From Mesostigma viride (Eukaryota > Streptophyta > Mesostigmatophyceae > Mesostigmatales > Mesostigmataceae), in contig RPFO01000110.1 of NCBI GenBank assembly GCA_009746045.1, positions 1 through 54,491 on the forward strand: a stretch of 54,491 nucleotides of DNA, read 5' to 3'. A program made the translations under genes and the position numbers. The notes below the pieces were generated by a model. That model was not told the DNA's origin. It saw nothing but the letters and a program-made list of their open reading frames with translations, and made no database searches. This document shows, piece after piece, positions 10,040-21,119 of the stretch (the first letter of the stretch is position 1; the number at the start of each line of letters is the position of its first letter).

Positions 10040-11692
10040 TGGCATCGGAGGTCCGGGGCAAGATCTTTCAACGGAATTAACCAACCTCTAAGCGGCAGCT
10101 CACATTTTATTGAGCGCCTTGATCATAGTTTATATTTTCATATACGGAGCAGCTTGGTCGAATTCTTGTACTTGATACGACCATGATTATGGCGCAGATG
10201 CTACCGTGAAATTCAAGGCTTTCAATCGACTTACTTCAATGTGTGGTAACACCAAATATTCGGGGTGACACCTACCGTCGCTAAAATCCGTCAAGAATTT
10301 CCCAAGCTCCGGTGCGCAGGCCAGATCTACGCTTTTATACTTATATATGCCCGAAACTGATCAAACGCCAACATTTCGGTGATGGGGACGTCGGCACTGA
10401 AGCCTGGCACTCAAAAGGTGCCGGCTCTGGTTCCAGGCAGCGCCAGTGATTTTTTACCTGGCAGCACATTTTTTGGCCGAGTGCAGTGCGTTCAATCGGC
10501 GCGGGGTCACTGACGGGCTCCCACTGAGCCGCGCGAGCTGTGAGCATCGACGAGAAATCGGCGGAGCTGTTTACCTCAAGAATTTTTCATGAGAACCGGT
10601 CTTTCTTTTGTACCGGCACCATTTCGCGTGGCATCAACATTCTTTTGGGCGCATTCTTTTAAACCGGAATTCTTTTTAAACGGTCATCACTTCAAGAGCC
10701 CAGAGCCTGCCATGCTCCAAGTTTCCAAGAAAAAGGGGAACATTCCCTGGGTCCTGCTCTCAAGGCCAGCCTGCTGACACAGCTGCACACCACACTAAGG
10801 AGGGTGCTCACTAACCCCCACGTTGTTTTCAGCACTAGTTGCAGTTTTATAATTCAGTCACATTTAACTAGTTGCAGGCACCACTAGCAGCAGTAACAGC
10901 TAGTTGCATTATCACGTGCCAGCACTAGACACCCACTAGCAACCAGTTGCCCCATACTGTAATGTAGGCAGCAGTAACAGCACAGTCCCATCAGCACCAT
11001 CACACTGGCATCAACAAGCACAGCAGGCAACACCAGCAGGAACAGAGTACACTGCATAGTCCATGCAGGCAGCTACCCACACTTGCCTAGCCAGCAAGGA
11101 GAAGTAGTAGCACCCAGCAGCACATGCATGACTCTCCACCACAGGCGTAGAGTAGATAGTAGCTGCAGTCAGCTGCACGCACTTGTCTAGCTAGCAAGTA
11201 GCAGTCCAGCAACCAGCTCTACATCCTCACGTCACAGTTCACCTTGTAGTAGTTGCAGTAAGTTGCATCAAAACCTGTTGGCAAACAAGTCAAAGTAGCA
11301 CTACCAGCACCACACAAGAAACTGTACCCACACACAGCATAGATCGTGTGTGCACACACAACAGCTGACGTCACCGGTTTACCAGCCGCTACCAGTTCCC
11401 AACGTTTCGAGCTGCAACCCTGGCATCAACCAGTACCGGCTACAGTCTGCATCCAGCCTCAACACTGAGCAACCAGTCTTTCCAGTTTAAGAGCCTGTTT
11501 CCAGTTTGGCTCCACCCTCGTGTGGCGCACTCCATGTGACAATATGGGGCTACACAACCTTGCCCTCATTTTTCTTGCTGTTTTATATCAAGACCAGGGT
11601 GTCGTGTAAGGAGGGAATCCACTTAGGTACCCGACTACCCTCGCCCAGGATCTAGCATTTGTATTTATAGACAGCATCATGTGCAAGGAGGG

Positions 11693-12204
11693 TGTCAAGA
11701 ATCCTGTCTTGAATATGCCCATTATGCTGACCGTGCAGAAATCTATAATACGGGCAACTGTATTCGAGCCCTAATTAACAAATAGATATGCTCGGATAGT
11801 AGTACCTAAGTGGGATTTGTCCTACGTGAACGGACACTATGACTATGTGCCAAGTTGTAGAATGGCACTAGGACCATTGGTCACTATCTTCACCAGATTA
11901 TAGTATTGTGTCATGTGCATGTCATACCATGCCGTACCGAGTCATGCATGCGCATGCACCATGTTCCAACATACCAGCTGTCGTTATCGACCCATTGTCG
12001 GCCCATGCGCATACCAGGGCCGCCGCCACCACTCACCTACCATAATTACCAATGTTCACGCTACCTTGAGGTAGCCATGGAAAGCCACACCATATGGACG
12101 TAATAAATAATTTTCCTGGCTCCTGACGCTTAAGTCGGCAATGATTCACCACCTACAAATTATTAATTTAAGTCCCCATAATAATAACCCCATGCCCTTT
12201 AACA
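11693..12204 (+). repeat. 3' LTR of element A2
   Basis: 512 bases. The polypurine tract lies just upstream at about 11685-11692. Confidence 0.93.
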
Positions 12205-12948
12205 TTCAAGATCCCAGCTTATAACGCGTCTGTGACCTTCAATCTGAGCGACAACACCATCAAGGACGAGGACAAGTTCGAGACCCTGGCCGTCCAAACC
12301 GTCGCGAACAGGCGGAGCGCGTGGAGCGCCCTCCCGCCCAAGTTCGCGTGTCGTTTGTTGTGTCGCTACATCTACCTCGACGACTTTGAGAGGCAACAGT
12401 TCGCCAAGGATAACCACGAATTTTTGATCACGGAAAACCAGCTGCACACGCAGTACGTCAACGGGCAAGAGCAGGTCACGATTGATCTCAAGTTCAACCA
12501 CCCCACCAAGGAGCTTATCTTCTTCTACCGTCCGGACAACTACAGCGAGGCCGAGACCACCGCCAAGGGGTTCTACAAGGGATACTGGTCTTTCCGGAAC
12601 CCAAACAGTTCTTTCGGAGAGGGCCACCTGTTCAAGTCGGCGAACTTGATTCTCAACTCCCAGAACATGTACGGCGACGGCCGTGACCCCGTGTACTTCT
12701 CGTACGTCACCACGACTCAGTTCCATAAGCGGTACGATTCCGACCACCGCATCTACGTGATTCCCCTGTGTCTAAGCCCCGGATCTTGGAAGCCGTCGGG
12801 TAGCGTCAACATGTCTCGTCTCGACGACGTCAAGTTGGTCTTGACGGGGCTCGGGACCATCCCCCCTGGCACCATTTCCGTGTACGCTCGCAATTTCAAT
12901 CTGTTTTCCATCCAGTCGGGGATGGGAGGCAAGAGGTACGCGTCATAA
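12205..12948 (+). pseudogene. Major capsid protein 2, C-terminal part
   Basis: Resumes MCP2 in frame at 12210, after the duplicated TTCAA. It carries the second jelly-roll: LLCRYIYLDDFERQQF, FLITENQ, NHPTKELIFFYRPDNY, LNSQNMYGDGRDPVYFSY and the C-terminal PSGSVNMSR...VYARNFNLFSIQSGMGGKR, ending in RYAS. The last block is almost the same in MCP3 and MCP4, so these three are paralogues by tandem duplication. The stop is 31 bases before MCP3. Confidence 0.93.
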
Positions 12949-12968
12949 AAAAAAATCTCCGGTCAAGA

Positions 12969-12972
12969 TATA
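12969..12972 (+). promoter_or_regulatory. TATA-type promoter motif of MCP3
   Basis: GATATAG, TATA 7 bases before the ATG at 12980, downstream of an A9 run at 12947-12955. Confidence 0.4.
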
Positions 12973-12979
12973 GCCTCTC

Positions 12980-13783
12980 ATGTCTTCCTGCGCGGTCATG
13001 TGGATTCGGAGCAAGGGGAGCCAAGACGTCAACCTCGTCGTCGACCCCGAAATCACGTTCTTCAAGGCCACGTGGGCGCGCCACACCAACTTCGCGATCG
13101 AGGACGCCGAGATCACCCAATCCGCGGGTGTGATGGGGTACGGCCAGTTGGTCGAGTTCAAGATCCCGAGGTCTGGCGATCTGCTGCATAAGGTCATGCT
13201 GTACATCGACATGGCCGAGTTCCCATACCCGGACATGGCCGAGTCCCCGTTCGCCAAGGACTTTGCGCGCATCTTGATCAAGTACGTCGAGCTGTGCATC
13301 GGCGGGTTCAGTATCGAGCGCGTGACGGGCGATTACCTCCACGTGATGGACGTTCTCACGAAGAAGGGGCACAAGAGCAGCGTGGACAACCTGCCGACGA
13401 GCCACGGCGGCAGTGTGAAGTTGGACGAGAGGGGTGACATCTACGAGTATTGCGACGGCTCGAAACGCCAGCACGTTTACATCCCGATCGAGTTTTCGTT
13501 CACAATGGACCCAGGTCTTGCCCTTCCTATGATCGCCATCCAGCACCACGACGTGATCATCAAGGTCCAGTTCGCGGACGCCGACGACATTTTCACCCAC
13601 TATTCTACCGCCGTGAGGGTGGACACGACAGGTACTCCTATCAACTACTCCGTTTTCCCTTACAACCCAACCACCGGGACACCCACAAACCCAGCAGGAC
13701 GTTGGAACTTTGACGATAACCTCACCAACTCGGCTAGCACTGTATCAGCCTCTTTTGCGCTTACTGATTACACAAATCAAGGC
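12980..13783 (+). pseudogene. Major capsid protein 3, N-terminal part (split by a 9.7-kb DNA element)
   Basis: 268 codons of a third MCP. It has EITFFKATWARHTNFAIEDA, GDLLHKVMLYIDMA, CIGGFSIERVTGDYLHVMD and ALPMIAIQHHDVIIKVQF, the first jelly-roll. From about residue 213 the sequence leaves the MCP core and enters an inserted region that opens with GRWNFDDNLTNSAS. This resembles the WxFDxNLxDSS opening of LamG/concanavalin-like lectin domains. Base 13783 is the last base of the GGC codon that is duplicated at the far end of the element (23491-23493), where reading continues in frame. Confidence 0.9.
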
Positions 13784-13784
13784 G

Positions 13785-13814
13785 GGGGTGGTTTTACCGG
13801 ATTAGGATACATTT
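13785..13814 (+). repeat. Left terminal inverted repeat of the 9.7-kb element
   Basis: 30 bases, exact reverse complement of 23461-23490. Its inner 13 bases (13802-13814) also form a hairpin with 13825-13837. Confidence 0.9.
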
Positions 13815-13837
13815 GCACGGCTTCAAATGTATCCTAA

Positions 13838-14569
13838 ATGCACCATTGGCAAACATGGTTTCTGGACATGGTCAATATCATTCATATGTTTGGCAAGCAT
13901 GATATGATCATGCTTGCCAAAGATGTTGTCTCTTTTCATATTTCACACATATATTATCGGCCTCGGCGTGCCATGCTTCCACGTTTGTTGTCTCTTTTCA
14001 TATATTGTGAATATGATCAATAAAATTCCAAACATGACCATGTTGGAGACTTCAAGTGGAGCATCATGATTACTGTTTTCACTATTACGTAACCCATGGT
14101 TCATGTTAACATGGCATAATGAGCAATCCTATTGACCCCATGACTAATGGTGAAGTTAATAAAGTTACATCGTGGCACGTCACTATAGCATCAAGTTGCA
14201 TCATTGTGCATAAAGTAGTTTAGCACTGAGTTGGCATGCCAACACCAGGTACACTAAATAAATTAAAACCAGAATTGATAAACAACCCAGTATCCAAATA
14301 CAGTATCCATATATATGCAGGTCGTACTACAGGTACAGCCACGGCTGCCACGCGGCTTCTGCAGCGATCACGCTCTTTCTCCTAGACAATTGCTCTACTG
14401 GTCCCTACAGGTCGGTCGACTTGGACCATGATGCGTCAAGAACAGTTAATTGACCGACTTAAACAAGATGTTTGTCTACATGCAGCTGTCTGCACCTAAC
14501 TAACGCGAAACCGCGTGCTACCAAATATAGGGGCAAATGCATGAGTAACACATGTCAACGCACAACCGG
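13838..14569. other. AT-richer subterminal non-coding DNA
   Basis: No supported gene. It contains several copies of a GTTGGCATGCC/TTGGCAAGCATG-type motif and palindromic stretches such as the GCAAGCATGATATGATCATGCTTGC-like palindrome at about 13894-13918. Subterminal repeats of this kind often serve as transposase-binding sites, which is inference. Confidence 0.4.
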
Positions 14570-14639
14570 TGGAAATCACGCGATACCAACCGCGGCAACA
14601 GTGGTGTGAACATAGCGGGCACTGACATGCAAAAAAGCA

Positions 14640-15070
14640 CCAGCAGCGGCATCAGTAGCAAATTGTAGTAGCGGAACAATAGCCACTACATCAATGCAAC
14701 AACACATCAGCCCAGCAACACAGCAGCAGCATGACCGTAGCACAGCAGCAGCACAACTGTAGCACATCAACACGGCCGCATAGCAGGAGCACAAGTCAGC
14801 GCAGCAGCAACTTAGTATGCCGATTCCTGAATTTCCTATCAGTGGACTATAGTCCATTGATAGGAAATTCACTAATAGGCAGTACTAGCTCAGCAGCACG
14901 GCAGCAATGCAGCAGTGCATCAACACAGCAGCACGACAGCAATACATCAGCGGCACGGCAGCAATGCAGCAACACATCAGCACAATAGCACAGCAGCAGC
15001 ACGGCAGCAATGCAGCAGCAATAGCATGGCAGCACAGCAGCAGCAGCAGCACATGAGCAGCTCAATGACA
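14640..15070 (+). repeat. Imperfect CAGCA/CAACA microsatellite tract
   Basis: Degenerate repetition of CAGCA, CAACA and AGCACGG over about 430 bases. It also holds a 21-base near-perfect palindromic pair around 14827-14870 (CCTATCAGTGGACTATAGTC and its complement). ORFs on either strand here are compositional. Confidence 0.7.
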
Positions 15071-16305
15071 ACAACGCTGCTTGCGCTACAGCAGTCGTCG
15101 TCGTCGTCATCGTCATCGGCAAGGATGAGCGCTCGCTTCCGACGCCGGGAGGCGCCTGCGTTGTTGTTCTCCGCCACAACGTCGCTGGGTGGAACCATCT
15201 CGCGCAATCGAGCCTCGGCCAGGGTGATATCCGGCGCTTGCAACGCAGGGACGACCACACCGGGGCACCCGCAGATCTGTGCCTCCAGCTCGTGGAGAGG
15301 CACGCAAGAAACCGCGTCCTCCTCCCAACGGGCACCCCAGTACATGGCTACCATGTCGTTTTGCGTGTCGACAACAGCGACACGACCATGGTACCTGCCG
15401 TCCCGGCTTTCGGTGCGACCGTCCGCGGATGTCACACGCTCCGACGCCCAATGACACACGACTTGCCCTACGAGGTTGCGGCTGCCACTCTTGACCTGCA
15501 GCGTTACGCCTTCCCAGCATGCCTTCGCCATGCCGACGATGCCCTTCGAGCATTCAGCATCTTGCCACTTCACGACCGGGTGTTCCGCGTCATAGGGCAC
15601 CTCCTTCAGCGCCTTGAGGCACTCCTTGGTGAGCTTTTTGTTCGCACCCAAGGAGACTCCATGGGGCGGCTGACCTCGCTTGCCCACCACTTGTGTCAAG
15701 ACGAGGTCTGAGGCGGTGATGATCACCGTGTGCGCCGCAGTGGTTGGTGGATGGGGCCATTGCGCAATGTCTGTATTCCACGGGTGCCACGTGTCATGCA
15801 AATGCTTAGCGCGGTATACAAAGAGCTCAATAGAAGGTTGGCCGCCATCCTCCTTCGCAACCACCTCCTTGATGATGCCAACGAGGACTGGAGTCCACGT
15901 GAGCTTCGAGTTGCAGAGAATACCAGCTGAAGGGTGCCAGTATAGAACAGCGGAGCCTTTCTCAACGCCTTGCATGCGCTTCAAGTAAGCGACCTTGGCT
16001 GCCATGGCCCTGTCTTCTGCCGCCCATTCCTGCTGTGTGTGGCCATCATGACGAACTCGGTCTACCAGCGGGGTGACGCGCACCGCCTCTGCGTCAACCA
16101 ACGCCATGAAGTGCTCTTCTTGCGTCGGTGGTGGTTCAGGCGCTGCATCGTGCTCACGCAGGGTGGAGATGTCCGCGCGAGATGGCCACGGCAAAGGGCG
16201 CCACTCCTCAGGCACCTCCTCAGGGGCATGTGGGACTTGACTTGCGAAAAAAGGCCTTGTTTGGCTTGATGGTGTCGGGCGGAAAGTACCACTGCCAGAT
16301 GCCAT
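14977..16305 (-). CDS. Unrecognised 442-codon ORF carried by the DNA element
   Basis: A minus-strand ORF. The part from about 16305 to 15120 looks like real protein, with ordered motifs such as GSAVLYWHPSAGILCNSKLTWTP-type text, VVKWQDAECSKGIVGMA and YHGRVAVVDTQNDMVAMYWG. The C-terminus is an Asp run followed by Cys/Leu low complexity, which is only the translated CAGCA microsatellite, so the true stop or splice site may lie earlier. A second protein-like stretch overlaps it in another frame at 16220-16528 (LFGVRLVDPDRIPML, HGIWQWYFPPDTIKPNKAFF), which suggests an intron or frameshift upstream. I do not recognise either. It may be a transposon-captured or transposon-encoded host-type gene. 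Confidence 0.4.
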   Translation of the reverse strand: MASGSGTFRPTPSSQTRPFFASQVPHAPEEVPEEWRPLPWPSRADISTLREHDAAPEPPPTQEEHFMALVDAEAVRVTPLVDRVRHDGHTQQEWAAEDRAMAAKVAYLKRMQGVEKGSAVLYWHPSAGILCNSKLTWTPVLVGIIKEVVAKEDGGQPSIELFVYRAKHLHDTWHPWNTDIAQWPHPPTTAAHTVIITASDLVLTQVVGKRGQPPHGVSLGANKKLTKECLKALKEVPYDAEHPVVKWQDAECSKGIVGMAKACWEGVTLQVKSGSRNLVGQVVCHWASERVTSADGRTESRDGRYHGRVAVVDTQNDMVAMYWGARWEEDAVSCVPLHELEAQICGCPGVVVPALQAPDITLAEARLREMVPPSDVVAENNNAGASRRRKRALILADDDDDDDDCCSASSVVVIELLMCCCCCCAAMLLLLHCCRAAAVLLC

Positions 16306-16639
16306 GGGGCAACTTCTCGACCCTTGTTTTGATCGACTCCAGCTCCTTCCCCAGAAACTCCATGTTCAATGGTGCGAAGGCTGGGGTGTCCTGCAACATC
16401 GGAATGCGGTCTGGATCCACAAGTCGGACGCCAAACAGCGGCCGCCCCTCCGCATCAAACCTGTATGGCTGTGTCATCGCCTTCCCCACCGTGGCGCGCC
16501 TTCCTGTCGAGTCCCCGCGGGCTGCCACGGCGTCTTTTGGGACTCCGTGGCCGGTAGGACAACCAGGTCTCTGTGTTGCCCTGTACCTGGAAGAAGACGG
16601 CGTGGTGCACCTTCATTGAGCGACCGCGTTTTTCAGGCA

Positions 16640-17640
16640 CCGGCTGTGCCGCTCCGCCGCTCCGCCGCTCCGCCGCCCGCCGGCTGCGCCGCCGGCCCGC
16701 CGCGCGCCGGCTGCCCCGCCCCGTAGCCCGTCGACAGGCTGCCCCGCCCCGCCGCATGCCAGCTGCGCCGGCCCGCCGCCCACGCGCGCCGGCAGCGCCG
16801 TTGGCCCCCCGCGCGCCGACGGCCCTGCCCCGCCGCCCGTTGACAGCCCCGCCCCGCCGCATGCCAGCTGCGCCGGCCCGCCGCCCATGCGCGCCGGCAG
16901 CGCCGCTGGCCCCCGCGCGCCGACGGCCCTGCCCCGCCGCCCGTCGACTGCCCCGCCCCGCCGCCCGTCGACAGCCCTGCCCCGCCGCATGCAGGCTGCG
17001 CCGCCGCTGCCACCTCGCTGCGCGCTGGCTGCGCCACCTCGCCGCCCGCCGACGGCGCCGCCCCGCCGCCACCGGCTGCCCCGCCCCGCCGCCCGTCGAC
17101 TGCCCCGCCCCGCCGCATGCCAGCTGCGCCGGCCCGCCGCCCACGCGCGCCGGCAGCGCCGCTGGCCCCCCGCGCGCTGACGGCCCTGCCCCGCCGCCCG
17201 TCGACTGCCCCGCCCCGCCGCCCGTCGACAGCCCCGACCCACCGCATGCCAGGTGCGCCGGCCCGCCGCCCGCGCGCGCCGGCAGCGCCGCTGGCCCCCC
17301 GCGCGCCGACGGCCCTGCCCCGCCGCCCGTCGACAGCCCTGCCCCGCCGCCCGTCGACAGCCCCGCCCCGCCGCATGCCAGCTGCGCCGGCCCGCTGCCC
17401 ACGCGCGCCGGCAGCGCCGCTGGCCCTGCCCCGCCGCCCGTCGACTGCCCCGCCCCGCCGCCCGTCGACAGCCCTGCCCCGCCGCATGCCAGGTGCGCCG
17501 GCCCGCCGCCCGCGCGCACCGGCAGCGCCGCTGGCCCCCCGCGCGCCGACGGCCCTGCCCCGCCGCCCGTCGACAGCCCCGCCCCGCCGCATGCCAGCTG
17601 CGCCGGCCGGCCGCCCATGCGCGCCATGCGCTTCGCAGGT
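16640..17640 (+). repeat. GC-rich minisatellite (about 110-150-base units)
   Basis: About 1 kb of very GC-rich DNA in which a block containing GCCGCATGCCAGCTGCGCC and CGCCGCCCGTCGAC recurs at least seven times with variable deletions. Five of the six frames are largely open, giving Ala/Pro/Arg or Gly/Arg repeats. This is a composition effect, so I do not call genes. Confidence 0.85.
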
Positions 17641-19085
17641 CCATTGGGATCATGAGGCCTGCGCAAAATCTCACCTCGGAGGCCCGTGCTACTTCTAGTA
17701 AGATGCTTGCATTTTCAATGCGTCACCTATATGCAGGCATAGAGGGTGGTACATGGCGCTAGACTCATCAAGGGATAGGAGCCATGCCCTCAGCAATTAC
17801 TCACCTCCTGGCCCTTGCTGTTGCGGTCTCGGATTAAGATGATGGTCTACACGCCGCCGCATGCAAACAAGGAATGAGAGACAAAGCCGTGCGAGGCCAA
17901 TATGGGCACAGTGAGAGAAACAAGTCGACGCGAACCTACATCACGAGTGTCAGCGAAGGGGACCCATGGGAGAAGTCTCCCTCCCATGGTATCATTCACG
18001 GACACACGCAGCGGCCATGGGAACAGCCAAAACAGCAGGTTCACACACGCAAGGGCAACGACCTGCAGTGCCTGACCAGCATGTCGGTCAGTTGTGATTG
18101 GCAAGGCAGAGCCACACACACCAGGTACACGCTGCATGGGCAGGGAAGACGCTCTTACATGAGAAAAAGCGAGGAAACGTGCGCGAGAAGGATATTAAGA
18201 GCGATCCGCGCTAGAAGGATGCTACAATAGCATCATATATTCAAGAATTAGCAAAGAAAGATGTAGAAAAGAGACAAAAGAAAGAAATACGAGAGAAAGC
18301 AAAGACAGGGAGCTGCCAAACCGGGCAGACAAAAGGTTACGAGCGGCAAGAGTTGTGAACGCTGCACTTGATTGCTTTCTCTGACTTGTCAACTGCGAAG
18401 AGTGACTGATATCTCTGGAAATGGTATGCTCAGCATCCCATGGTAATGAAATGGTGAGCTATGCTGTCAGACATGCCTATATAACATAGCTACCCTAGGG
18501 TCCTAATACAAAACTAGAAATCAAACCATACCGTGAGTTTCCCGGCTCGCACGGCCTCCTCCCTTTGTGCCAACGCCTGCAAACACAACGGGCCGTGGAG
18601 GAGGGTGGAAAGGTGGGCAAGTGTGGAGGAGTTTGGGGGGGACCGGGTTGAGCAGCGGTGGGGGAAAGATGTGCCGGTCATGATGTTGTCAACTACAGCT
18701 GTTGTATCGTGATTCACCTTCAATAAGTCTACTGTTCTACATCCGGTGGTGGATGGACACAAGCAATAAAGGCCCCGCCCACAACTCAGATTTCTTTAGA
18801 AAATCTACTGATCTACATTCGATGGCGCCTTCACAGAAGCAGGAAACTCCGCCCACCGGTCAAATGTGACGCCCAACAAAGCCCCAACTTATTTCTTCAA
18901 GAAGTATACTGTTTTACATCCGGTAGTGCTTGGACAGAAGCAATATGTAAAGCCCGCCCACAAATCGGATTTCTTTACGAAAAACCTGTTTTACATTCGA
19001 TGGGGTCTTGACAGATTCAAGCAGCAATACTCGTTTCTACCTGCGTGCGACTGCAGCGGCCGAGTGCTGCAACTTGCCTTCACGT
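17641..19085. other. Non-coding interior of the DNA element
   Basis: No supported gene. From 18720 to 19000 a roughly 110-130-base unit recurs about three times (tct-actg-tctacatccggt... then ACAGAAGCA...CCGCCCAC), a degraded short tandem duplication. Confidence 0.45.
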
Positions 19086-19087
19086 CC

Positions 19088-20265
19088 CAGTCTTCACGTG
19101 ACAGTCCTGGTCTTCACGTCTTCACGTCTTCACGTCTTCACGTCTTCACGTCTTCACGTCTTCACGTCTTCACGTCTTCACGACTTCACCTGAACTTGCG
19201 GCGTATCGTATCTTTGATACCTTGCATGCACGTCTTCACGTCTTCACGTCTTCACCGCGTCTTCACCTGTCTTCACCACGTCTTCACGTCTTCGCGTCTT
19301 CACGTCTTCACGGCTTCACCTGAACACCTGAACTTCACCTGAACTTGCCGTATCGTGTCTTCACGTCTTCACGTCTTCACGTCTTCACGTCTTCACGTCT
19401 TCACGTCTTCACCGCGTCTTCACCTGTCTTCACCACGTCTTCACGGCTTCACGGCTTCACGTCTTCACGGCTTCACCTGAACACCTGAACTTCACCTGAA
19501 CTTGCCGTATCGTGTCTTCACGTCTTCACGTCTTCACGTCTTCACGTCTTCACGTCTTCACCGCGTCTTCACCTGTCTTCACCACGTCTTCACGGCTTCA
19601 CGTCTTCACGTCTTCACGGCTTCACCTGAACACCTGAACTTCACCTGAACTTGCCGTATCGTGTCTTCACGTCTTCACGTCTTCACGTCTTCACGTCTTC
19701 ACCGCGTCTTCACCTGTCTTCACCACGTCTTCACGGCTTCACGGCTTCACGTCTTCACGGCTTCACCTGAACACCTGAACTTCACCTGAACTTGCCGTAT
19801 CGTGTCTTCACGTCTTCACGTCTTCACGTCTTCACGTCTTCACGTCTTCACCGCGTCTTCACCTGTCTTCACCACGTCTTCACGGCTTCACGGCTTCACG
19901 TCTTCACGGCTTCACCTGAACACCTGAACTTCACCTGAACTTGCCGTATCGTGTCTTCACGTCTTCACGTCTTCACGTCTTCACGTCTTCACGTCTTCAC
20001 CGCGTCTTCACCTGTCTTCACCACGTCTTCACGGCTTCACGGCTTCACGTCTTCACGGCTTCACCTGAACACCTGAACTTCACCTGAACTTGCCGTATCG
20101 TGTCTTCACGTCTTCACGTCTTCACGTCTTCACGTCTTCACGTCTTCACCGCGTCTTCACCTGTCTTCACCACGTCTTCACGGCTTCACGGCTTCACGTC
20201 TTCACCGCGTCTTCACCTGTCTTCACCACGTCTTCACGGCTTCACCTGAACACCTGAACTTTGCG
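19088..20265 (+). repeat. GTCTTCAC 8-bp satellite with higher-order repeat
   Basis: About 1.2 kb built from an 8-base unit, GTCTTCAC, with variants such as GGCTTCAC. It is organised into about six higher-order units of roughly 140-157 bases, each containing CACCTGAACTTGCCGTATCG. The leftmost part starts with a pure run of the 8-mer. Regular spacing and lack of unique spacers rule out CRISPR. Confidence 0.9.
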
Positions 20266-20426
20266 TATCGTATCTTTCATACATTGCATCATTTGCATGC
20301 CTTGGAGCTGCACGTCTTCAAGCAGTGTCACCCAGTTCCCGCTTGATTCAAATGCACTTCGCGCTTGAATTCGTGACTTCGCCCCGCTCAAGGTGGAAAG
20401 AATGATGGGCACTAGCCACGGGAACT

Positions 20427-20774
20427 ATGCCCGATGCTGATAGCCGAAGCGATGACATGGACGAATTGATTGATTTGTGTTATGCCGGGGACGATTGTAG
20501 AAAATGGGTGCTAGGAAAGAAATCTGGTGCCATGAAAGTAGATTTTTTGGCCGGTGCAAACCACCAATGCGCCGGCCGATGTGGCAAGGTCCTGCACGGC
20601 AGCCAGAGCGCACCCAGCCAGAGCGTACCCAGCCGCTGCCGCCGCCGACCCCCGTACTGGTGGGCGTGGAACAGACGATGAGAGAGATGCAACGAGCTAT
20701 GGAGAACCAAAGCAAGAAGGTTGAAGAGCTTGGTTTGCAGCTGCGTCAAGAGGTGCAGAAACAAGTGGTCCAGC

Positions 20775-20813
<39 letters not shown>

Positions 20814-20850
20814 TGCAGCAGCAACTGCAGCAGCAACTGCAGCAACAACT

Positions 20851-20910
<60 letters not shown>

Positions 20911-21046
20911 CTTCAGTTCCCGCAGGCAGCGTCGGCAATGTCGCAGTTTCCACAGGCATTGTCGGCACTGCAGCAGTTTTCGCAGGGACCGTCGGCAGCA
21001 GAGCAGTTCCCGCAGGGATCATCGGTGGTGCAGCAGTTCTTTGTGA
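20427..21046 (+). CDS. Possible polyglutamine coiled-coil protein fragments
   Basis: Two overlapping frames look protein-like. The first (from 20427) starts MPDADSRSDDMDELIDLCY and contains a CAGRCGKVL cysteine motif. The second (from about 20680) reads METMREMQRAMENQSKKVEELGLQ-like heptads, then a Gln run of about 35 residues from the CAG tract at 20778-20908. The frames may be joined by an intron or by a frameshift near 20600. The downstream part merges into the satellite at 21120 and is not credible. Function unknown; this is probably a gene or gene remnant carried by the element. Confidence 0.35.
20778..20908 (+). repeat. CAG trinucleotide microsatellite
   Basis: About 130 bases of CAG with interruptions of CAACTG, translated as polyglutamine in one frame. 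Confidence 0.9.
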
Positions 21047-21119
21047 GTCATTCGTGTAGTGTTGAGTGGGTGGGGGGGGGTGGGTGGGGGGGGGGGGGTG
21101 TAGGGGGGTTTGACTGTGT

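Larger units (their letters stand above)
9528..12204 (+). mobile_element. LTR retrotransposon A2, non-coding (LARD-like)
   Basis: A second complete copy of family A, 2,677 bases, in the opposite orientation to A1. Its LTRs (9528-10039 and 11693-12204, 512 bases each) look identical to each other. They carry a few differences shared against A1, for example near the TTAAGTCGGCAA segment. The primer site TGGCATCGGAG (10040 on) differs from A1 by one base. A polypurine tract, AAGGAGGG, precedes the 3' LTR. The target duplication is TTCAA. The interior again has no gag or pol. A 62-codon ORF at 10589-10777 is conserved between A1 and A2 but shows no known motif. It interrupts MCP2. Confidence 0.93.

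Noticed and set aside
2069-12204. A1 and A2 as the two ends of one composite element
   Set aside because: Each has its own complete LTR pair and its own 5-bp duplication (GTCCG, TTCAA), so they are separate insertions.
16455-17698. Long Ala/Pro/Arg and Gly/Arg ORFs in the GC-rich minisatellite
   Set aside because: Five frames are open at once over the same tandem repeat; nothing but the repeat is encoded.
19088-20265. Possible CRISPR array
   Set aside because: The spacers are not unique, repeats are 8-mers with direct abutment, and the setting is eukaryotic transposon DNA.
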